Origin: JBBQZP01 sp038207585
GTDB lineage: Bacteria > Pseudomonadota > Alphaproteobacteria > Rhodobacterales > Rhodobacteraceae
Assembly: GCA_038207585.1 (NCBI GenBank)
Contig: JBBQZP010000027.1
Location: 1 to 62,827 of the forward strand
Length of the DNA stretch: 62,827 nucleotides
Direction: 5' to 3'
Part shown: in pieces, positions 1 to 9,730 of the stretch
How positions within the stretch are numbered: position 1 is the first letter of the stretch
How the letters are laid out: every line of letters starts with the position of its first letter
Notes under the pieces: generated by a model
Database searches by the model: none
Seen by the model: only the letters and a program-made list of their open reading frames with translations
Told to the model about the DNA's origin: nothing
Made by a program: the position numbers and the translations under genes

Positions 1-711
1 GGCCAGAACCGGCAGCGCCAGAAGGATCAGCCAGGCGGTGATGAAGATCGACCAGGCAAAGAGCGGCACCTTGTGCATGGTCATGCCAGGCGCGCGCATG
101 TTCAGGAAGGTGGTGATCATGTTGATCGCACCAAGGATCGACGATGCGCCCGACAGGTGGACCGCGAAAATCGCAAGGTCCATCGAATAGCCGGCCTCAC
201 CGGTGGACAGCGGCGGATAAAGCACCCAGCCCACGCCCGACCCGACCCCGCCTTCACCACCCGGCGAGAAGACCGAGGCGATGGCAAGCGACGTGCCCGC
301 GACATACATCCAGTACGAAAGGTTGTTCAGACGCGGGAACGCCATGTCGGGCGCGCCGATCTGCAAGGGCATGAAATAGTTGCCAAATCCGCCGAAAAGC
401 GCGGGGATCACGACAAAGAACATCATCAGGATGCCGTGCGCGGTGACGGTCACGTTCCAGACATGGCCCGCAGGGGTGCAAGGGCGCGAGGCGTCGGCCA
501 TGAAGCGCAGGCCTTCCTCGCACATGTACTGCACGCCGGGGTGCATCAGTTCCAACCGCATGTACACGGTGAAGATCACGGCGATCAGGCCGACAAAACC
601 ACCTGTGAACAGGTAAAGAAGCCCGATGTCCTTGTGGTTGGTCGACATGAACCAACGGGTGAAGAACCCCCGCTGATCGTGATCGTGCCCGTGGATTGCG
701 GCGTCGGCCAT
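1..711 (-). CDS. ctaD: cytochrome c oxidase subunit I (aa3 type), 3' part missing
   Basis: Catalytic heme-copper subunit of the terminal oxidase in the inner membrane, which reduces oxygen with electrons from cytochrome c and pumps protons. The 237 codons present encode the N-terminal part, including the STNHKDIG motif, several membrane helices, and the TAHG motif whose His is the low-spin heme a ligand of the family. The ATG at 711 follows a GAGGGGG ribosome site. The gene runs off the left edge, so the binuclear-centre histidines are not visible. lipB lies upstream on the same strand. Confidence 0.97.
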   Translation of the reverse strand, partial: MADAAIHGHDHDQRGFFTRWFMSTNHKDIGLLYLFTGGFVGLIAVIFTVYMRLELMHPGVQYMCEEGLRFMADASRPCTPAGHVWNVTVTAHGILMMFFVVIPALFGGFGNYFMPLQIGAPDMAFPRLNNLSYWMYVAGTSLAIASVFSPGGEGGVGSGVGWVLYPPLSTGEAGYSMDLAIFAVHLSGASSILGAINMITTFLNMRAPGMTMHKVPLFAWSIFITAWLILLALPVLA

Positions 712-891
712 GGGAGCCCCCTCGTTCAGATATTGATAGGCCGGTGCAGCAGGTGCCCCGACGATTTGGTGTCGTTCTAGTGTCCCCTGCGGACAACGGC
801 AATGTCTGACTTTGACGCACCCCGCAAAAAAACCAAGGCTTTGTCGCCATCCGGGGCCGCGCATGACAGTTTGTCGCAGCCGTTCAGGGTG

Positions 892-1539
892 TCAGCCGGG
901 AAATATGCCGGGAAAGCTGCGGATCAGGGCGGCGTCAAGGTCTGTCATGCCAACGGGCAGACCCAGATCAACAAGGCTGGTGACGCCGTGTTCTTTGATG
1001 CCGCAGGGAACGATCCCGTCGAAGTGTGAAAGATCGGGTTCAACGTTGATCGAGATGCCATGAAAGCTGATCCAGCGGCGCAGCTTGATGCCGATGGCGG
1101 CAATCTTGTCCTCGGCGGGTTGGCCGTCGGGGCCGGGGCGGTCGGGACGTGCAACCCAGACGCCAACCCGGCCGGGCCGTATTTCGCCCGTTACATTGAA
1201 CTCGGCCAGAGTGGCTATCACCCATGCCTCAAGATCGCGCACGAAACAGCGCACATCGCGGCCGCGCTTGCCGACATCAAGCATCACATAGACAACCCGC
1301 TGTCCCGGCCCGTGGTAGGTGTATTGACCACCACGCCCCGCTGCATGCACGGCAAAGCGGTCGGGCTGGGTCAGATCGGCGGGTTTGGCGGACGTGCCTG
1401 CGGTGTAAAGCGGCGGATGCTCCAGCAGCCAGATTGCTTCGGGTTCCGTGCCTGCCGAAATCGCGGCGACGCGGGCCTCCATCGCGGCAACCGTTTCCGC
1501 ATAGGGCGAAAAGCCGGGAAGATGCGTGAATTCGACCAT
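892..1539 (-). CDS. lipB: octanoyltransferase LipB
   Basis: Transfers octanoyl from acyl carrier protein to lipoyl domains of 2-oxoacid dehydrogenases and the glycine cleavage H protein, the first step of lipoate synthesis. The 215-residue length is usual for the family. Visible motifs are GRGGQYTYHGPGQ near residue 70, the DKIAAIG lysine region and the GIVPCGIK catalytic cysteine motif. It lies between ctaD and a divergent secreted-protein gene, with no clear operon partner. Confidence 0.96.
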   Translation of the reverse strand: MVEFTHLPGFSPYAETVAAMEARVAAISAGTEPEAIWLLEHPPLYTAGTSAKPADLTQPDRFAVHAAGRGGQYTYHGPGQRVVYVMLDVGKRGRDVRCFVRDLEAWVIATLAEFNVTGEIRPGRVGVWVARPDRPGPDGQPAEDKIAAIGIKLRRWISFHGISINVEPDLSHFDGIVPCGIKEHGVTSLVDLGLPVGMTDLDAALIRSFPGIFPG

Positions 1540-1647
1540 GATTTCCCTGATTTCGGCCTGTCAAGACAGCAAAATACTACTCGTCACAAAGCGGAAAGCC
1601 GTGTTAGTTTCTAGCCAATAGATTTCAGACATTAAAGAGGTGTCGAT

Positions 1648-3144
1648 ATGAAGCGGAACAAACTGGCGATGTCCGCCATGATTGCGGTCATGCTTACCGC
1701 CCCTGTTGAACGCGCAATGGCAGATGGTGACGCGATTGTGGGCGGCATCATCGGCGGCATCATCGGCGGTGCCATCGTGAACGAAGGCAACCGCAAACGC
1801 GCGCAAAAGCCGCGCACGGTGTACCGGCAGGCCAAACCGCAGCGCGCCACACCGTCGATGTCCTCGGCGCAGCGTGAACAGAACCGCGAAGTGCAGACCG
1901 CTCTGAATTATTTCAACTTTCCCGTGGGCACACCGGACGGGTCCATCGGGCCGCGCTCGCGCAGCGCCATCTCGCAGTATCAGGCAACGCTGGGCTATGC
2001 GCCGACGGGCCAGCTGACCGAGTATGAACGCACGATCCTTGTGACATCCTATTCCCGCGCGCTGGCGGGCGGGCCGGTGATCGCGCAGACTATTACCACG
2101 CATCCGATGGGCGTGCGCGGCCTGCTTCTGACGCAGCGGGACGAGATGGCGGGTGTGATCCAGCCGCAGCAACCCGGTGTCGTGCCGCAGGTGCCCGTTG
2201 TTGCCGCAATCGTGCCGCTTGCGCCGCCTGTTGTTGAACCGGCAGCCACATTGCCGATTCTGGCTGCAGCACCCGAACCCGTGGCAGAGCCTGCGCTTTC
2301 GGCCCTGCCGTCGTTCATCGGCAACGGGGCGTCACAGGTGTCGCTTGCCTCGCAGTGCAACAAGGTCAGCCTGATGACCAACACCAACGGCGGCTACATC
2401 ACCGCCGCCAACATGGTTGATGCGAATTTTGCGCTGAGCGAGCAGTTCTGCCTTGCTCGCACCTATGCGATGACCGCAGGCGAGGAACTGGCCGCCGCCG
2501 TGCCGGGCTTTACCCCGGTGCAGATCACCGAACAGTGCAAGGCTTTCGGGCCGGTGCTGGCCGATTACGTCGCCTCGATGTCGGTGAAAACCCGCGACGA
2601 GGTGTTGCAGGGCGTATCGGGTTTCGTGCTGTCCAGCGGAATGGCCCCGGCGCAACTGGCGGCAACCGCCAAAATCTGTCTGGGTGTGGGTTACACCACC
2701 GATCAGATGGATGTGGCCGTGGGGTCGGCCCTGCTGCTGACGGCGCTGGGCGAAAAAGCCTATGGCGAACTTCTGGGCCACCATCTGAGCCAGGGTTTTG
2801 GTGCGACCAAACGCCCCGATCTTTCGATGGCCTGGTACGAGATGGGCCTTGAGGCGAACGCCGCAGGCCAGCGCGTCTTTGCGCCGGGTCTGCCCGACCG
2901 GGGCGATGTGATCCGCAAGGCGGCCTTCGCAATCAACGGGCGCGGCGATGCAGGCACGACCACGGCTCTGCCGGTGTTCGCAACGTCACCGGATGCGGCA
3001 CCGCTGCCCTCGATCGTGGTAGATGCGCCCTCGACCATTGCGCAGACTGACACGACGGCAGCGCCCGCACCGGGCCGCCCGGCGGTGCCGCCGACGCCGA
3101 TATTCGGGTCGATCCTGTCGACCGCGACCAAGTTGTTCGAATAA
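1648..3144 (+). CDS. secreted peptidoglycan-binding domain protein with glycine zipper
   Basis: The 498-residue protein starts with a probable signal peptide (residues 1-25), followed by a glycine-zipper stretch (about 28-45, repeated GGIIGG) that may insert in a membrane. Residues 80-132 form a PG_binding_1-like domain with the DGSIGPRSRSAI signature. A Pro/Ala-rich linker and a C-terminal domain of unknown type with several cysteines follow. AGAGGTG lies 8 bases before the ATG. Probably an envelope protein attached to the cell wall; the exact role is not known. A related GPRSR-type PG-binding domain ends the giant island protein at 34708-42981. Confidence 0.8.
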   Translation: MKRNKLAMSAMIAVMLTAPVERAMADGDAIVGGIIGGIIGGAIVNEGNRKRAQKPRTVYRQAKPQRATPSMSSAQREQNREVQTALNYFNFPVGTPDGSIGPRSRSAISQYQATLGYAPTGQLTEYERTILVTSYSRALAGGPVIAQTITTHPMGVRGLLLTQRDEMAGVIQPQQPGVVPQVPVVAAIVPLAPPVVEPAATLPILAAAPEPVAEPALSALPSFIGNGASQVSLASQCNKVSLMTNTNGGYITAANMVDANFALSEQFCLARTYAMTAGEELAAAVPGFTPVQITEQCKAFGPVLADYVASMSVKTRDEVLQGVSGFVLSSGMAPAQLAATAKICLGVGYTTDQMDVAVGSALLLTALGEKAYGELLGHHLSQGFGATKRPDLSMAWYEMGLEANAAGQRVFAPGLPDRGDVIRKAAFAINGRGDAGTTTALPVFATSPDAAPLPSIVVDAPSTIAQTDTTAAPAPGRPAVPPTPIFGSILSTATKLFE

Positions 3145-3274
3145 CGACGCGGCATCTGAACCAGCGACTGCCCCCTTTGCATGCACGTCGTGCAAACGGG
3201 GCAATTTGCGCAAAAAATCCACTTCCCTTCGCGCCTGACACCCGCTAAATACCGCGCGACCAACGTCAGATCGT

Positions 3275-3361
3275 GCGGATGTGGTGGAATTGGTAGACGC
3301 GCAGCGTTGAGGTCGCTGTGGGGTAACTCCCGTGAAGGTTCGAGTCCTTTCATCCGCACCA
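3275..3361 (+). tRNA. tRNA-Leu (anticodon GAG)
   Basis: The acceptor stem GCGGATG pairs with CATCCGC, followed by discriminator A and an encoded CCA. The anticodon arm has loop TTGAGGT with GAG at 3309-3311. A long variable arm and a GGTTCGAGTCC T-loop are present, as expected for a class II leucine tRNA. Confidence 0.97.
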
Positions 3362-3530
3362 CCTGACGGTTTATCATGCTGTCGTGCCCACGCACAGAAC
3401 AGCATGCTGGTCGAAATACCGACAGTTTTAAGAAAACCCCAAATTTAACGGTGATTTAGGTCGCGCCGGGTAACTCTGACACAGAGCGGGTATTCTTTGC
3501 CCGCGATCAGTCCGGGTTAGCGGATCGGGC

Positions 3531-5455
3531 TTGATCATTTTTGGTACTACCGTTGGGGCAGGATTTGGTCGGTTGTACGGGATACGGTATGCACGACAGA
3601 GCGCCGCCCATGGGTGCAGCCCGGCCACCCAGTGGGGCGGCACCGAGAACGATAGCATCGATGGTGGCAACGACGCCGATCTGATCGACGGCGGCACCGA
3701 GTCCGACCGTCACTTTGGCGATGCCGGGAACGTTACGATCTATAGCGGCGCCGGACATGACCAGCTTTCCGGCGGCAGTGACAACGATCTGCTTTACGGC
3801 GGCGACGATACCTACGACGACCTTTCCGGCGGCGATGGCAACGATACGGTCAATGCCGGCTCAGGCAACGACACCGTCTACGGCGGCACCGGCAATGATA
3901 GCATCATCGGTGGCGCGGGGAACATTCAGGTTTTCGGCGGCGATGACAACGATGTGCGCAGCGGCGGTATTGGCACGGATTCGTTTTATGGCGGATCGGG
4001 GTCTGAGGTCTTTCTAGTCACCGACGACCACGAATATGATTTCATCGACGGGGGCGAAACAGGATCCGATTTCGATGCGATAGCCTTTTCAAACTACATC
4101 AGCGCGCAGGGGGTGAACGTCCCCTGATCTGGCCCCGGACGGGCAGTTGCCGGTGTATCGAAGCCGCTGGCTACGGCGATTTCACGGGGATCGAGGCGAT
4201 TTACGACACCGAGTATGCCGGCAACGTCAACGGAACTGCCGAAACCGGAGGCATCAACATCGTTGCCAACGGTGGCGATGGCACGCTGACCGACAGGTGG
4301 GGCGACGACACGCTGAACGCCGCCGCCTCGTCCATCGCCGTTCAGCTTGCAGGCGGCGGCGGGCATGTCATCCTGATCGGCGGTTCGGGCGCCGATATGC
4401 TGGACGGCGGCGCAGGCAACGCCATCCCAAACGGCGGCGATAGGGCAGATGTCATCACCTCCGGGTGGGGCGCGGATGTGGTCATCCTGACGCTGTGCGG
4501 CGGGCGCGATATGGTCACAGATTTCAACATCACGCTCGCGGACGGGCTGACCACCGACCAGCTTGACGTCAGCGAACTGAAAGACGCCCAGGGCGGCAAG
4601 CTGCGCTGGGCCCACATTGCGGTCAATGATGGCGGGTTCGGTAATGCATCTTGACCTTTCCCGGCGGCGACGAGGTGGTTCTGCAGGGCGTGGCCCCGGC
4701 TGCGGTCGACGGCAAGGCCGAGGCACAACGGAAGGGCATGCCCTGTTTCGCATCGGGCACCGCCATTCTGACCAGCCAAGGCGAATGCCGTGTGGAGAAT
4801 ATCGCTGCGGGTGATCTTGTCCTCACGGCGGACGGTGCGGCATGTCCGGTGATCTGGCGGGGGGCGCAGGTGCTGGACCGCGCGGGGCTTGCCCTGCGGC
4901 CCGATCTGGCTCCGGTTTTTGTGGCACCGGGCGTTCTGGGCAACCGCGAGGTGCTGAGGGCTTCGCCCCAGCATTGCTTTGCACTGCGCACGCCGGGTGG
5001 CACGCTTGGGCTGGCTCCGGCCCGGCATATGGTCGAGGTGGGCTTGCCCGGAACCCGGCTTACGAGGGGATGCCGGGGGGCAGCTATCATCATTTGCTGA
5101 TGCCCCGCCATGCGCTGATCATTGCGGCCGGGGCTGTGATCGAAACCTTCTATTACGGGCCGATTGCCCTTGCCAGCCTGCAGGGGCCTGTGCAAAACGC
5201 GCTTCTGGCGTGGATGCCGGCCCCTTTCGCTGATCTGAGCGGTGCGCAAACGATGGCGCGCCTATGGCTCGACTTTGCTACCGTTCTGTCGCGCCATGCC
5301 GTGCGCCATGCCGTGCGCCATGCCGTGCGCCATGCGGTGCGGCAAATGCACCGGCAACCCGCGCTTTTGCATCTTTCCGGCCAAGCGCCTTGCGTAATGG
5401 AGCCTGTTCCGGTCTATTGGGTCGCGGAAAACGGGCGGGAAAACCTGACCGGCGA
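3531..5455 (+). pseudogene. decayed RTX calcium-binding / Hint_2 protein, several frameshifts
   Basis: The first frame (3531-4127) carries RTX nonapeptide repeats of the GGxGNDxxxG type. The homology then jumps frame near 4130 and continues to 4654 with more GGAGN repeats and a DMVTDFNI-type end of an RTX block. It jumps again near 4650 to LTFPGG... and a Hint_2 domain starting at PCFASGTAILT (about 4741-5075). It jumps once more near 5075, where the YHHLL...H and ESFYYGP-like tail of Hint_2 continues. At least three frame changes mean no intact product. The ancestral protein would have been exported by a type I system and perhaps self-processed. Start and end are approximate. Confidence 0.82.
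5292..5339 (+). repeat. 12-bp tandem repeat, four copies
   Basis: CGCCATGCCGTG occurs four times in a row; the last copy has one change (CGCCATGCGGTG). It lies in the tail of the decayed RTX/Hint_2 gene, where it would encode Arg-His-Ala-Val repeats. Probably expanded by slippage after decay began. Confidence 0.9.
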
Positions 5456-5467
5456 CGGGAGATACGG

Positions 5468-6040
5468 GTGCCACCACACAGCAAGACCAAAGCCTGCAAC
5501 GCCGCAATTCTGCCCCGCGGGTGCAGGGCGGACCGCGCGGGGCTGTGCCTTTCCGTGCTGTTTGTGATGGCGCTTCTGTCTGGCCTGATCATGCCCGCAG
5601 TTGCGCACGCCGACATGAACAGCGTGCTGAATTTCGACGCCGATGATCCCGAAATGAACGCGGCTATCGTCAAGGCGCGCACCGCTTTGCCGGAATTCAT
5701 AGTGCGCGCGGGCAAGGCTGATCTTTCGACTGGCGATTATCTGGTCAAGGTGGCGGTGCCGCTTGCCGATGGCGGGCGCGAACATATCTGGGTCACACTG
5801 GCGCGGCTGCATGGCAACGACATGCTGGGGTTTTACGCCAATGCGCCGGTCCTGTTTCAGGCGGCCATCGGCGATCCGGTCAATTTCGGGCCGGATCAGA
5901 TTTCGGATTGGTCATATTGGGGCGAGGATGGCAAGCTTTACGGATCGTGGACGACCCGCGTTATGCTGACCCGCATGTCCGAGGCGGAAAGTGCCGGTCT
6001 GCGCGCCGTGCTGGCCCCCTTGCCCGATGGCAGCCAATAG
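5468..6040 (+). CDS. secreted DUF2314-family protein
   Basis: The chosen start is GTG at 5468, with CGGGAG six bases upstream. The next in-frame ATG would cut into a clear export signal (hydrophobic core followed by AVAHA). The mature part begins with an NFDADDPEMNAAIVKARTALP motif and contains HIWVTLARLHGNDMLGFYANAP, typical of DUF2314 (YegJ-like) proteins. Their function is unknown. 190 residues. It converges with the AEC transporter, whose stop is only 4 bases away. Confidence 0.75.
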   Translation: MPPHSKTKACNAAILPRGCRADRAGLCLSVLFVMALLSGLIMPAVAHADMNSVLNFDADDPEMNAAIVKARTALPEFIVRAGKADLSTGDYLVKVAVPLADGGREHIWVTLARLHGNDMLGFYANAPVLFQAAIGDPVNFGPDQISDWSYWGEDGKLYGSWTTRVMLTRMSEAESAGLRAVLAPLPDGSQ

Positions 6041-6044
6041 CGCC

Positions 6045-6980
6045 TTAGGGCAGGATATGCAGCCAGCCCCAAACGGTAAAGATTGACGCCGCCGTGGCCA
6101 GCAGCACCGATGATGCGGCCACACGCCGCGCCGCCCCATACATGTTGGCAAAGAGATAGGCGTTGACCCCCGGTGCCATGGATGCGGTCACCACCGCCGA
6201 CCGCATCTGTGCTGTATCCAGCCCGAACGCGCGGCCAAGGCCGTAGGTGATGGCCGGATGCAGGATCAACGTCACCACGCAAACCATTGTAATCGCTTTC
6301 ATATCGCCTTCAGGGCGATAGCGCATCAGCACCCCGCCCAACCCGAACAACGCCGCCGGAATCGCCGCCCGCACCATCATGTCAACCGCCGCCCAGACCG
6401 CACCGGGCAGCGCCAACCCCGAAAGATTGACCGCAAAACCGCACAAAATACCGATCACCAGCGGCTGCGTGAAGATCGCGCGCAGCACCTGCAGCGCCAG
6501 CGCCGATGTGGCAAGCCCGGTGCCCCGGCTGCGCGCCACCTCCATCAGCGTGATGCCGATGCCATACAAAAGCGGCGAGTGGATCGAGATGATCGCGTAA
6601 TTCCCGGCCAGCGCCCCTTCACCATAAGCCCGTTCGGTGATCGGCAGCCCCAACAGAAGCGAATTTGAAAACATGCAGGCAAAGCCGATCGCCACCGCAT
6701 CCACAGCTGACCGCCCGAAAAGATGCCGCGCGCCGAAATAGCCCGCCGCAAAGCCGGTCAGAGCGCCCGCGTAAAAGCTGGCAAACAGCCGCAGGTCGTA
6801 GGCGGCCGTCAGATCCAGCGTCGCGATGGATTTGAACAACAGGCATGGCACCGCGAAATTCTGCGCAAATCGCATCAGCCCGTCCACAGCACTTTCGGCA
6901 AAAAGCCCCGCGCGCGCGGCGGCGTAACCGAACCCGATAACCAGAAACACCGGCAGAATGACGTTCAGAAGGGCGGTCAT
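6045..6980 (-). CDS. AEC-family transporter
   Basis: A 311-residue inner membrane protein with about ten hydrophobic helices, a conserved FAVPCLLFKS region in helix 2 and PGVNAYLFANMY near the C-terminus, matching the auxin efflux carrier (AEC) family. Members export organic anions or similar solutes; the substrate here cannot be told. Its ATG overlaps the stop of the MBL hydrolase by 4 bases, so it is the last gene of a seven-gene operon. Confidence 0.92.
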   Translation of the reverse strand: MTALLNVILPVFLVIGFGYAAARAGLFAESAVDGLMRFAQNFAVPCLLFKSIATLDLTAAYDLRLFASFYAGALTGFAAGYFGARHLFGRSAVDAVAIGFACMFSNSLLLGLPITERAYGEGALAGNYAIISIHSPLLYGIGITLMEVARSRGTGLATSALALQVLRAIFTQPLVIGILCGFAVNLSGLALPGAVWAAVDMMVRAAIPAALFGLGGVLMRYRPEGDMKAITMVCVVTLILHPAITYGLGRAFGLDTAQMRSAVVTASMAPGVNAYLFANMYGAARRVAASSVLLATAASIFTVWGWLHILP

Positions 6981-7783
6981 CCGACGTCTTTAACCTCGAT
7001 CACCATACCGTCAAAGGCGGGGCGGATGTGGGGGGGAAGTTCGGCCAGAAGCGTTTCGTAGTCCAGATCATTGTGCATGTTCGTCAGCACCGCACGGTCA
7101 GGGTTTGCGCGCCCGATCCATTCCAGCGACAGAGCCAGATGCGCGTGCGTCGGATGCGGCTTGCGGCGCAGGGCGTCCAGCACCCAGACATCCAGGCCGT
7201 CCAGCATGGCCCAACTTTCGGGTGGAATTTCAATGACATCAGGTAGATAAGCCACGTTGTTGATGCGAAATCCCAGCGCCTCTATCGAGCCATGATCGAC
7301 GGTAAAGGGGTGCAACGTCACATCGCCCCCCGCGCCGCTTATGGTGAACGGCCCCTTGATCGTGTGCAGGTCCAGAATGGCGGGATAGGGCGAGTCATCG
7401 GGCTGCACGAAGGCATAGCCAAAGCGCGACAAAAGCGCCTCTTGCGTGGGACCGTCGGCCCAGACGGGCAGGCGGTGGCGCAGGTTGAACACGATCTGGC
7501 GCAGATCGTCGATGCCATGCATGTGGTCGGCGTGATTATGGGTGTAGACCACCGCATCCAGCGTGCCCACACCTGCATCCAGCAGTTGGTCGCGCATGTC
7601 GGGCGACGTGTCGATCAGGATGCGGGTCGTGCCCTGATCCGTGATCCGCTCGACCAGCATCGAACAGCGTCGGCGGCGGTTTTTCGGGTTGGAGGGGTCG
7701 CAATCGCCCCAGTCGCCGCCCAGACGTGGCACGCCGCCCGATGAGCCGCAGCCCAGAATGGTATAGCGCATAAGGGCGGTCAT
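6977..7783 (-). CDS. MBL-fold metallohydrolase (PhnP-like)
   Basis: 268 residues beginning with the LGCGSSGGVPRLGGDWGDCDP motif, with the metal-binding HNHADHMHGIDD motif and a late LTNMHNDLDY histidine. This matches the PhnP / tRNase Z-like branch of metallo-beta-lactamase-fold phosphodiesterases. In many alphaproteobacteria such a gene follows a TatD gene, as here. It overlaps both neighbours by ATGA junctions. The substrate is unknown; a cyclic phosphodiester is plausible. Confidence 0.9.
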   Translation of the reverse strand: MTALMRYTILGCGSSGGVPRLGGDWGDCDPSNPKNRRRRCSMLVERITDQGTTRILIDTSPDMRDQLLDAGVGTLDAVVYTHNHADHMHGIDDLRQIVFNLRHRLPVWADGPTQEALLSRFGYAFVQPDDSPYPAILDLHTIKGPFTISGAGGDVTLHPFTVDHGSIEALGFRINNVAYLPDVIEIPPESWAMLDGLDVWVLDALRRKPHPTHAHLALSLEWIGRANPDRAVLTNMHNDLDYETLLAELPPHIRPAFDGMVIEVKDVG

Positions 7784-8598
7784 AGGGCTGCCTTGGTGAA
7801 CAGGCGGTTGAAATTCGCGGTGGTGGCGGCGGCGAAATCGGTCACGCTGATCCCGAACACCTCGGCCCCTTTGGCGGCGGTAAAGGCGGTGTAGGCGGGC
7901 TCATTCCGGCGGCCCCGGTGCGGCGGCGGGGCAAGATAGGGGCTGTCGGTTTCCAGCAGGATGCGGCCCAAGGGGGCCGTCGCAAAGATCGCGCGCAGAT
8001 CGCCGCTTTTGGGGAATGCCGCGATGCCCGACATCGACAGATAGAACCCCATCTCAAGCGCCGCGCGGGCCAGTGCTTCGCTGGATGAGAAACAGTGCAT
8101 CACACAAGAATAGGGTTTGGCGGCAAAGCCTTGCGCCAGAATCCGCGCCATATCATCGTCGGCATCGCGCGAATGGATGATCAGCGGCAGCCCGGTTTCC
8201 TGCGCCGCCTCGATATGGATGCGCAGGCTGGTTTGCTGCACCGGTTTGCTTTCGGCGGTGTAATGGTAATCAAGTCCCGTCTCGCCAATGCCCACGAATT
8301 TCGGGTGTTTGGCCAAGGCGACCAGTTCGGCAACCGTTGCCAGAGGTTCTTCGGCAGCGCTCATCGGATGGGTGCCAGCGGCATAGAACACGGGCGCGAA
8401 AGTTTCGGCAATCGCACGGACTTGGGGTTCGTGTTTCAACCGGGTGCAGATCGTGACCATCCGCGCCACGCCCGCCTGCGTGGCGCGGTCGATCAATGCA
8501 GGCAATTCGCCGTCGAAATCCGGGAAATCCAGATGGCAATGGCTGTCAACAATGGTGGGGGCAACGATTGTGGGGGCAGGGTTCACGGGGGCGGGCAT
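7780..8598 (-). CDS. TatD-family metal-dependent deoxyribonuclease
   Basis: A TIM-barrel hydrolase of the amidohydrolase superfamily. DSHCHLDFPDF near the N-terminus supplies the first two metal-binding histidines, then GETGLDYHY, HSRDAD, HCFSSS and LETDSPYL motifs follow in family order. The ATG at 8598 is chosen over a longer start because AAAGGTGAT sits just before it and the longer form would run into holB. 272 residues. Likely 3'-5' DNA exonuclease or another phosphoesterase. Confidence 0.94.
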   Translation of the reverse strand: MPAPVNPAPTIVAPTIVDSHCHLDFPDFDGELPALIDRATQAGVARMVTICTRLKHEPQVRAIAETFAPVFYAAGTHPMSAAEEPLATVAELVALAKHPKFVGIGETGLDYHYTAESKPVQQTSLRIHIEAAQETGLPLIIHSRDADDDMARILAQGFAAKPYSCVMHCFSSSEALARAALEMGFYLSMSGIAAFPKSGDLRAIFATAPLGRILLETDSPYLAPPPHRGRRNEPAYTAFTAAKGAEVFGISVTDFAAATTANFNRLFTKAAL

Positions 8599-8602
8599 CG
8601 GA

Positions 8603-9730
8603 TCACCTTTGGGGACGCGCGCCCGCCATCTCATCCATCTTCAGGACCATATCCAACAGAAGCGCGGCAGGGTCAAGGTTGACCGCCCGCCCGCGCCGCG
8701 CCCGCAGGCCCAAGGTTTGCGCCAACTCGGCCCATGCGCGGGCGGTATCTGGGTCGGGCGACAGGCGGGCGATCAAGGCGGCCTCACCCTTGACCGCTTC
8801 GGGGGGCGCGTGGCCAAGCGTTCCGGCGCGGGCAAGACGTGCCAGAAACAGATCAAGCAACATCAGGATCAGATCAAACCGCGCTTCCGCACCGCGCCCG
8901 GCACCAAGCTCGGCCAGAGCAAGCGCGCGGGTCCGGTCCAGCCGGGGCAGGGTGGCGAAGAGCGCGATGATCTGCGCGTAAAGGCCAAGCCCTTCCAGCG
9001 TGTCGATGCGCAATGCCTCACCGACTGACCCGCCTGAAAGCTCCGCCATCGCGCCCGGATTTTCGATGGTGGTTCCAGCGTTGGCCAGCGCCAAAGCCAT
9101 ATCGTCGGGCGAAAGTGCCCCCAGCCGCAACTCGCGGCAGCGCGACCGGATCGTGGGCAGAAGGCGAAAGGGCTGGTGGCTGATCAGAAAAATCGTGACA
9201 CCTGCCGGGGGTTCCTCCAGCAGTTTGAGCAAAGCGTTCGCGGCCTCTGGCCCCATTTCATCGGCGGAGTCGATGATTGCCGCGCGGCGGCCACCGTCGG
9301 CAGCGCTCATCGTGAAAAACGATTTCATCTTGCGCATCTCGTCGACGCGAATTTCGGCTGACAGCGCCGATCCGGTGGTATTTGGCCCCCGGCGCAGCAG
9401 GAAAAGCCGCCCTTCGGACAAAGCCATCGTGCGGCGCACGACCGGGTGATCGGCGGGCAGGTCCAGCGTATCGGGGGGCGGGGGCGCGAACATGCCGCCG
9501 TCATCCTCGGGTGTGGCGAGCAAGAAGCGCGCCAGCTTCCACGCCAGCGTTGCCTTGCCGATGCCGCGCGGCCCGGTGATCAGCCAGCCATGGTGCAACC
9601 GGCCCGCGTTGAAGTTCTGCAAAAACTCGGCCTGTGCGGCGGTGTGCCCGATCAGCGCAAGCGTCTCACGCGGGTGGGGGGCACCCTCGATGCGGTCGGG
9701 TTCGGGAAGGTCGGCGGGGGCGGCAGCCAT
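8603..9730 (-). CDS. holB: DNA polymerase III delta-prime subunit
   Basis: Clamp-loader subunit of the replicative polymerase. The chosen ATG at 9730 overlaps the tmk stop (TGATG). The protein has the AAA+ Walker A GPRGIGKATLAWK, an IDSADEMGPEAANALLKLLEEPP region and ISHQP...LLPTIRSRC (sensor/arginine motif), typical of HolB. 375 residues. tmk-holB-tatD is a very common bacterial gene order. Confidence 0.95.
   Translation of the reverse strand: MAAAPADLPEPDRIEGAPHPRETLALIGHTAAQAEFLQNFNAGRLHHGWLITGPRGIGKATLAWKLARFLLATPEDDGGMFAPPPPDTLDLPADHPVVRRTMALSEGRLFLLRRGPNTTGSALSAEIRVDEMRKMKSFFTMSAADGGRRAAIIDSADEMGPEAANALLKLLEEPPAGVTIFLISHQPFRLLPTIRSRCRELRLGALSPDDMALALANAGTTIENPGAMAELSGGSVGEALRIDTLEGLGLYAQIIALFATLPRLDRTRALALAELGAGRGAEARFDLILMLLDLFLARLARAGTLGHAPPEAVKGEAALIARLSPDPDTARAWAELAQTLGLRARRGRAVNLDPAALLLDMVLKMDEMAGARPQR

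Noticed and set aside
3375..3406. Inverted repeat CATGCTGT...ACAGCATG as terminator after tRNA-Leu
   Set aside because: The loop is long and no T-run follows, so a terminator call is not supported.
5292..5339. Tandem repeat as a CRISPR array
   Set aside because: Units are 12 bp with no spacers and no cas genes. No CRISPR array was seen anywhere in the window.
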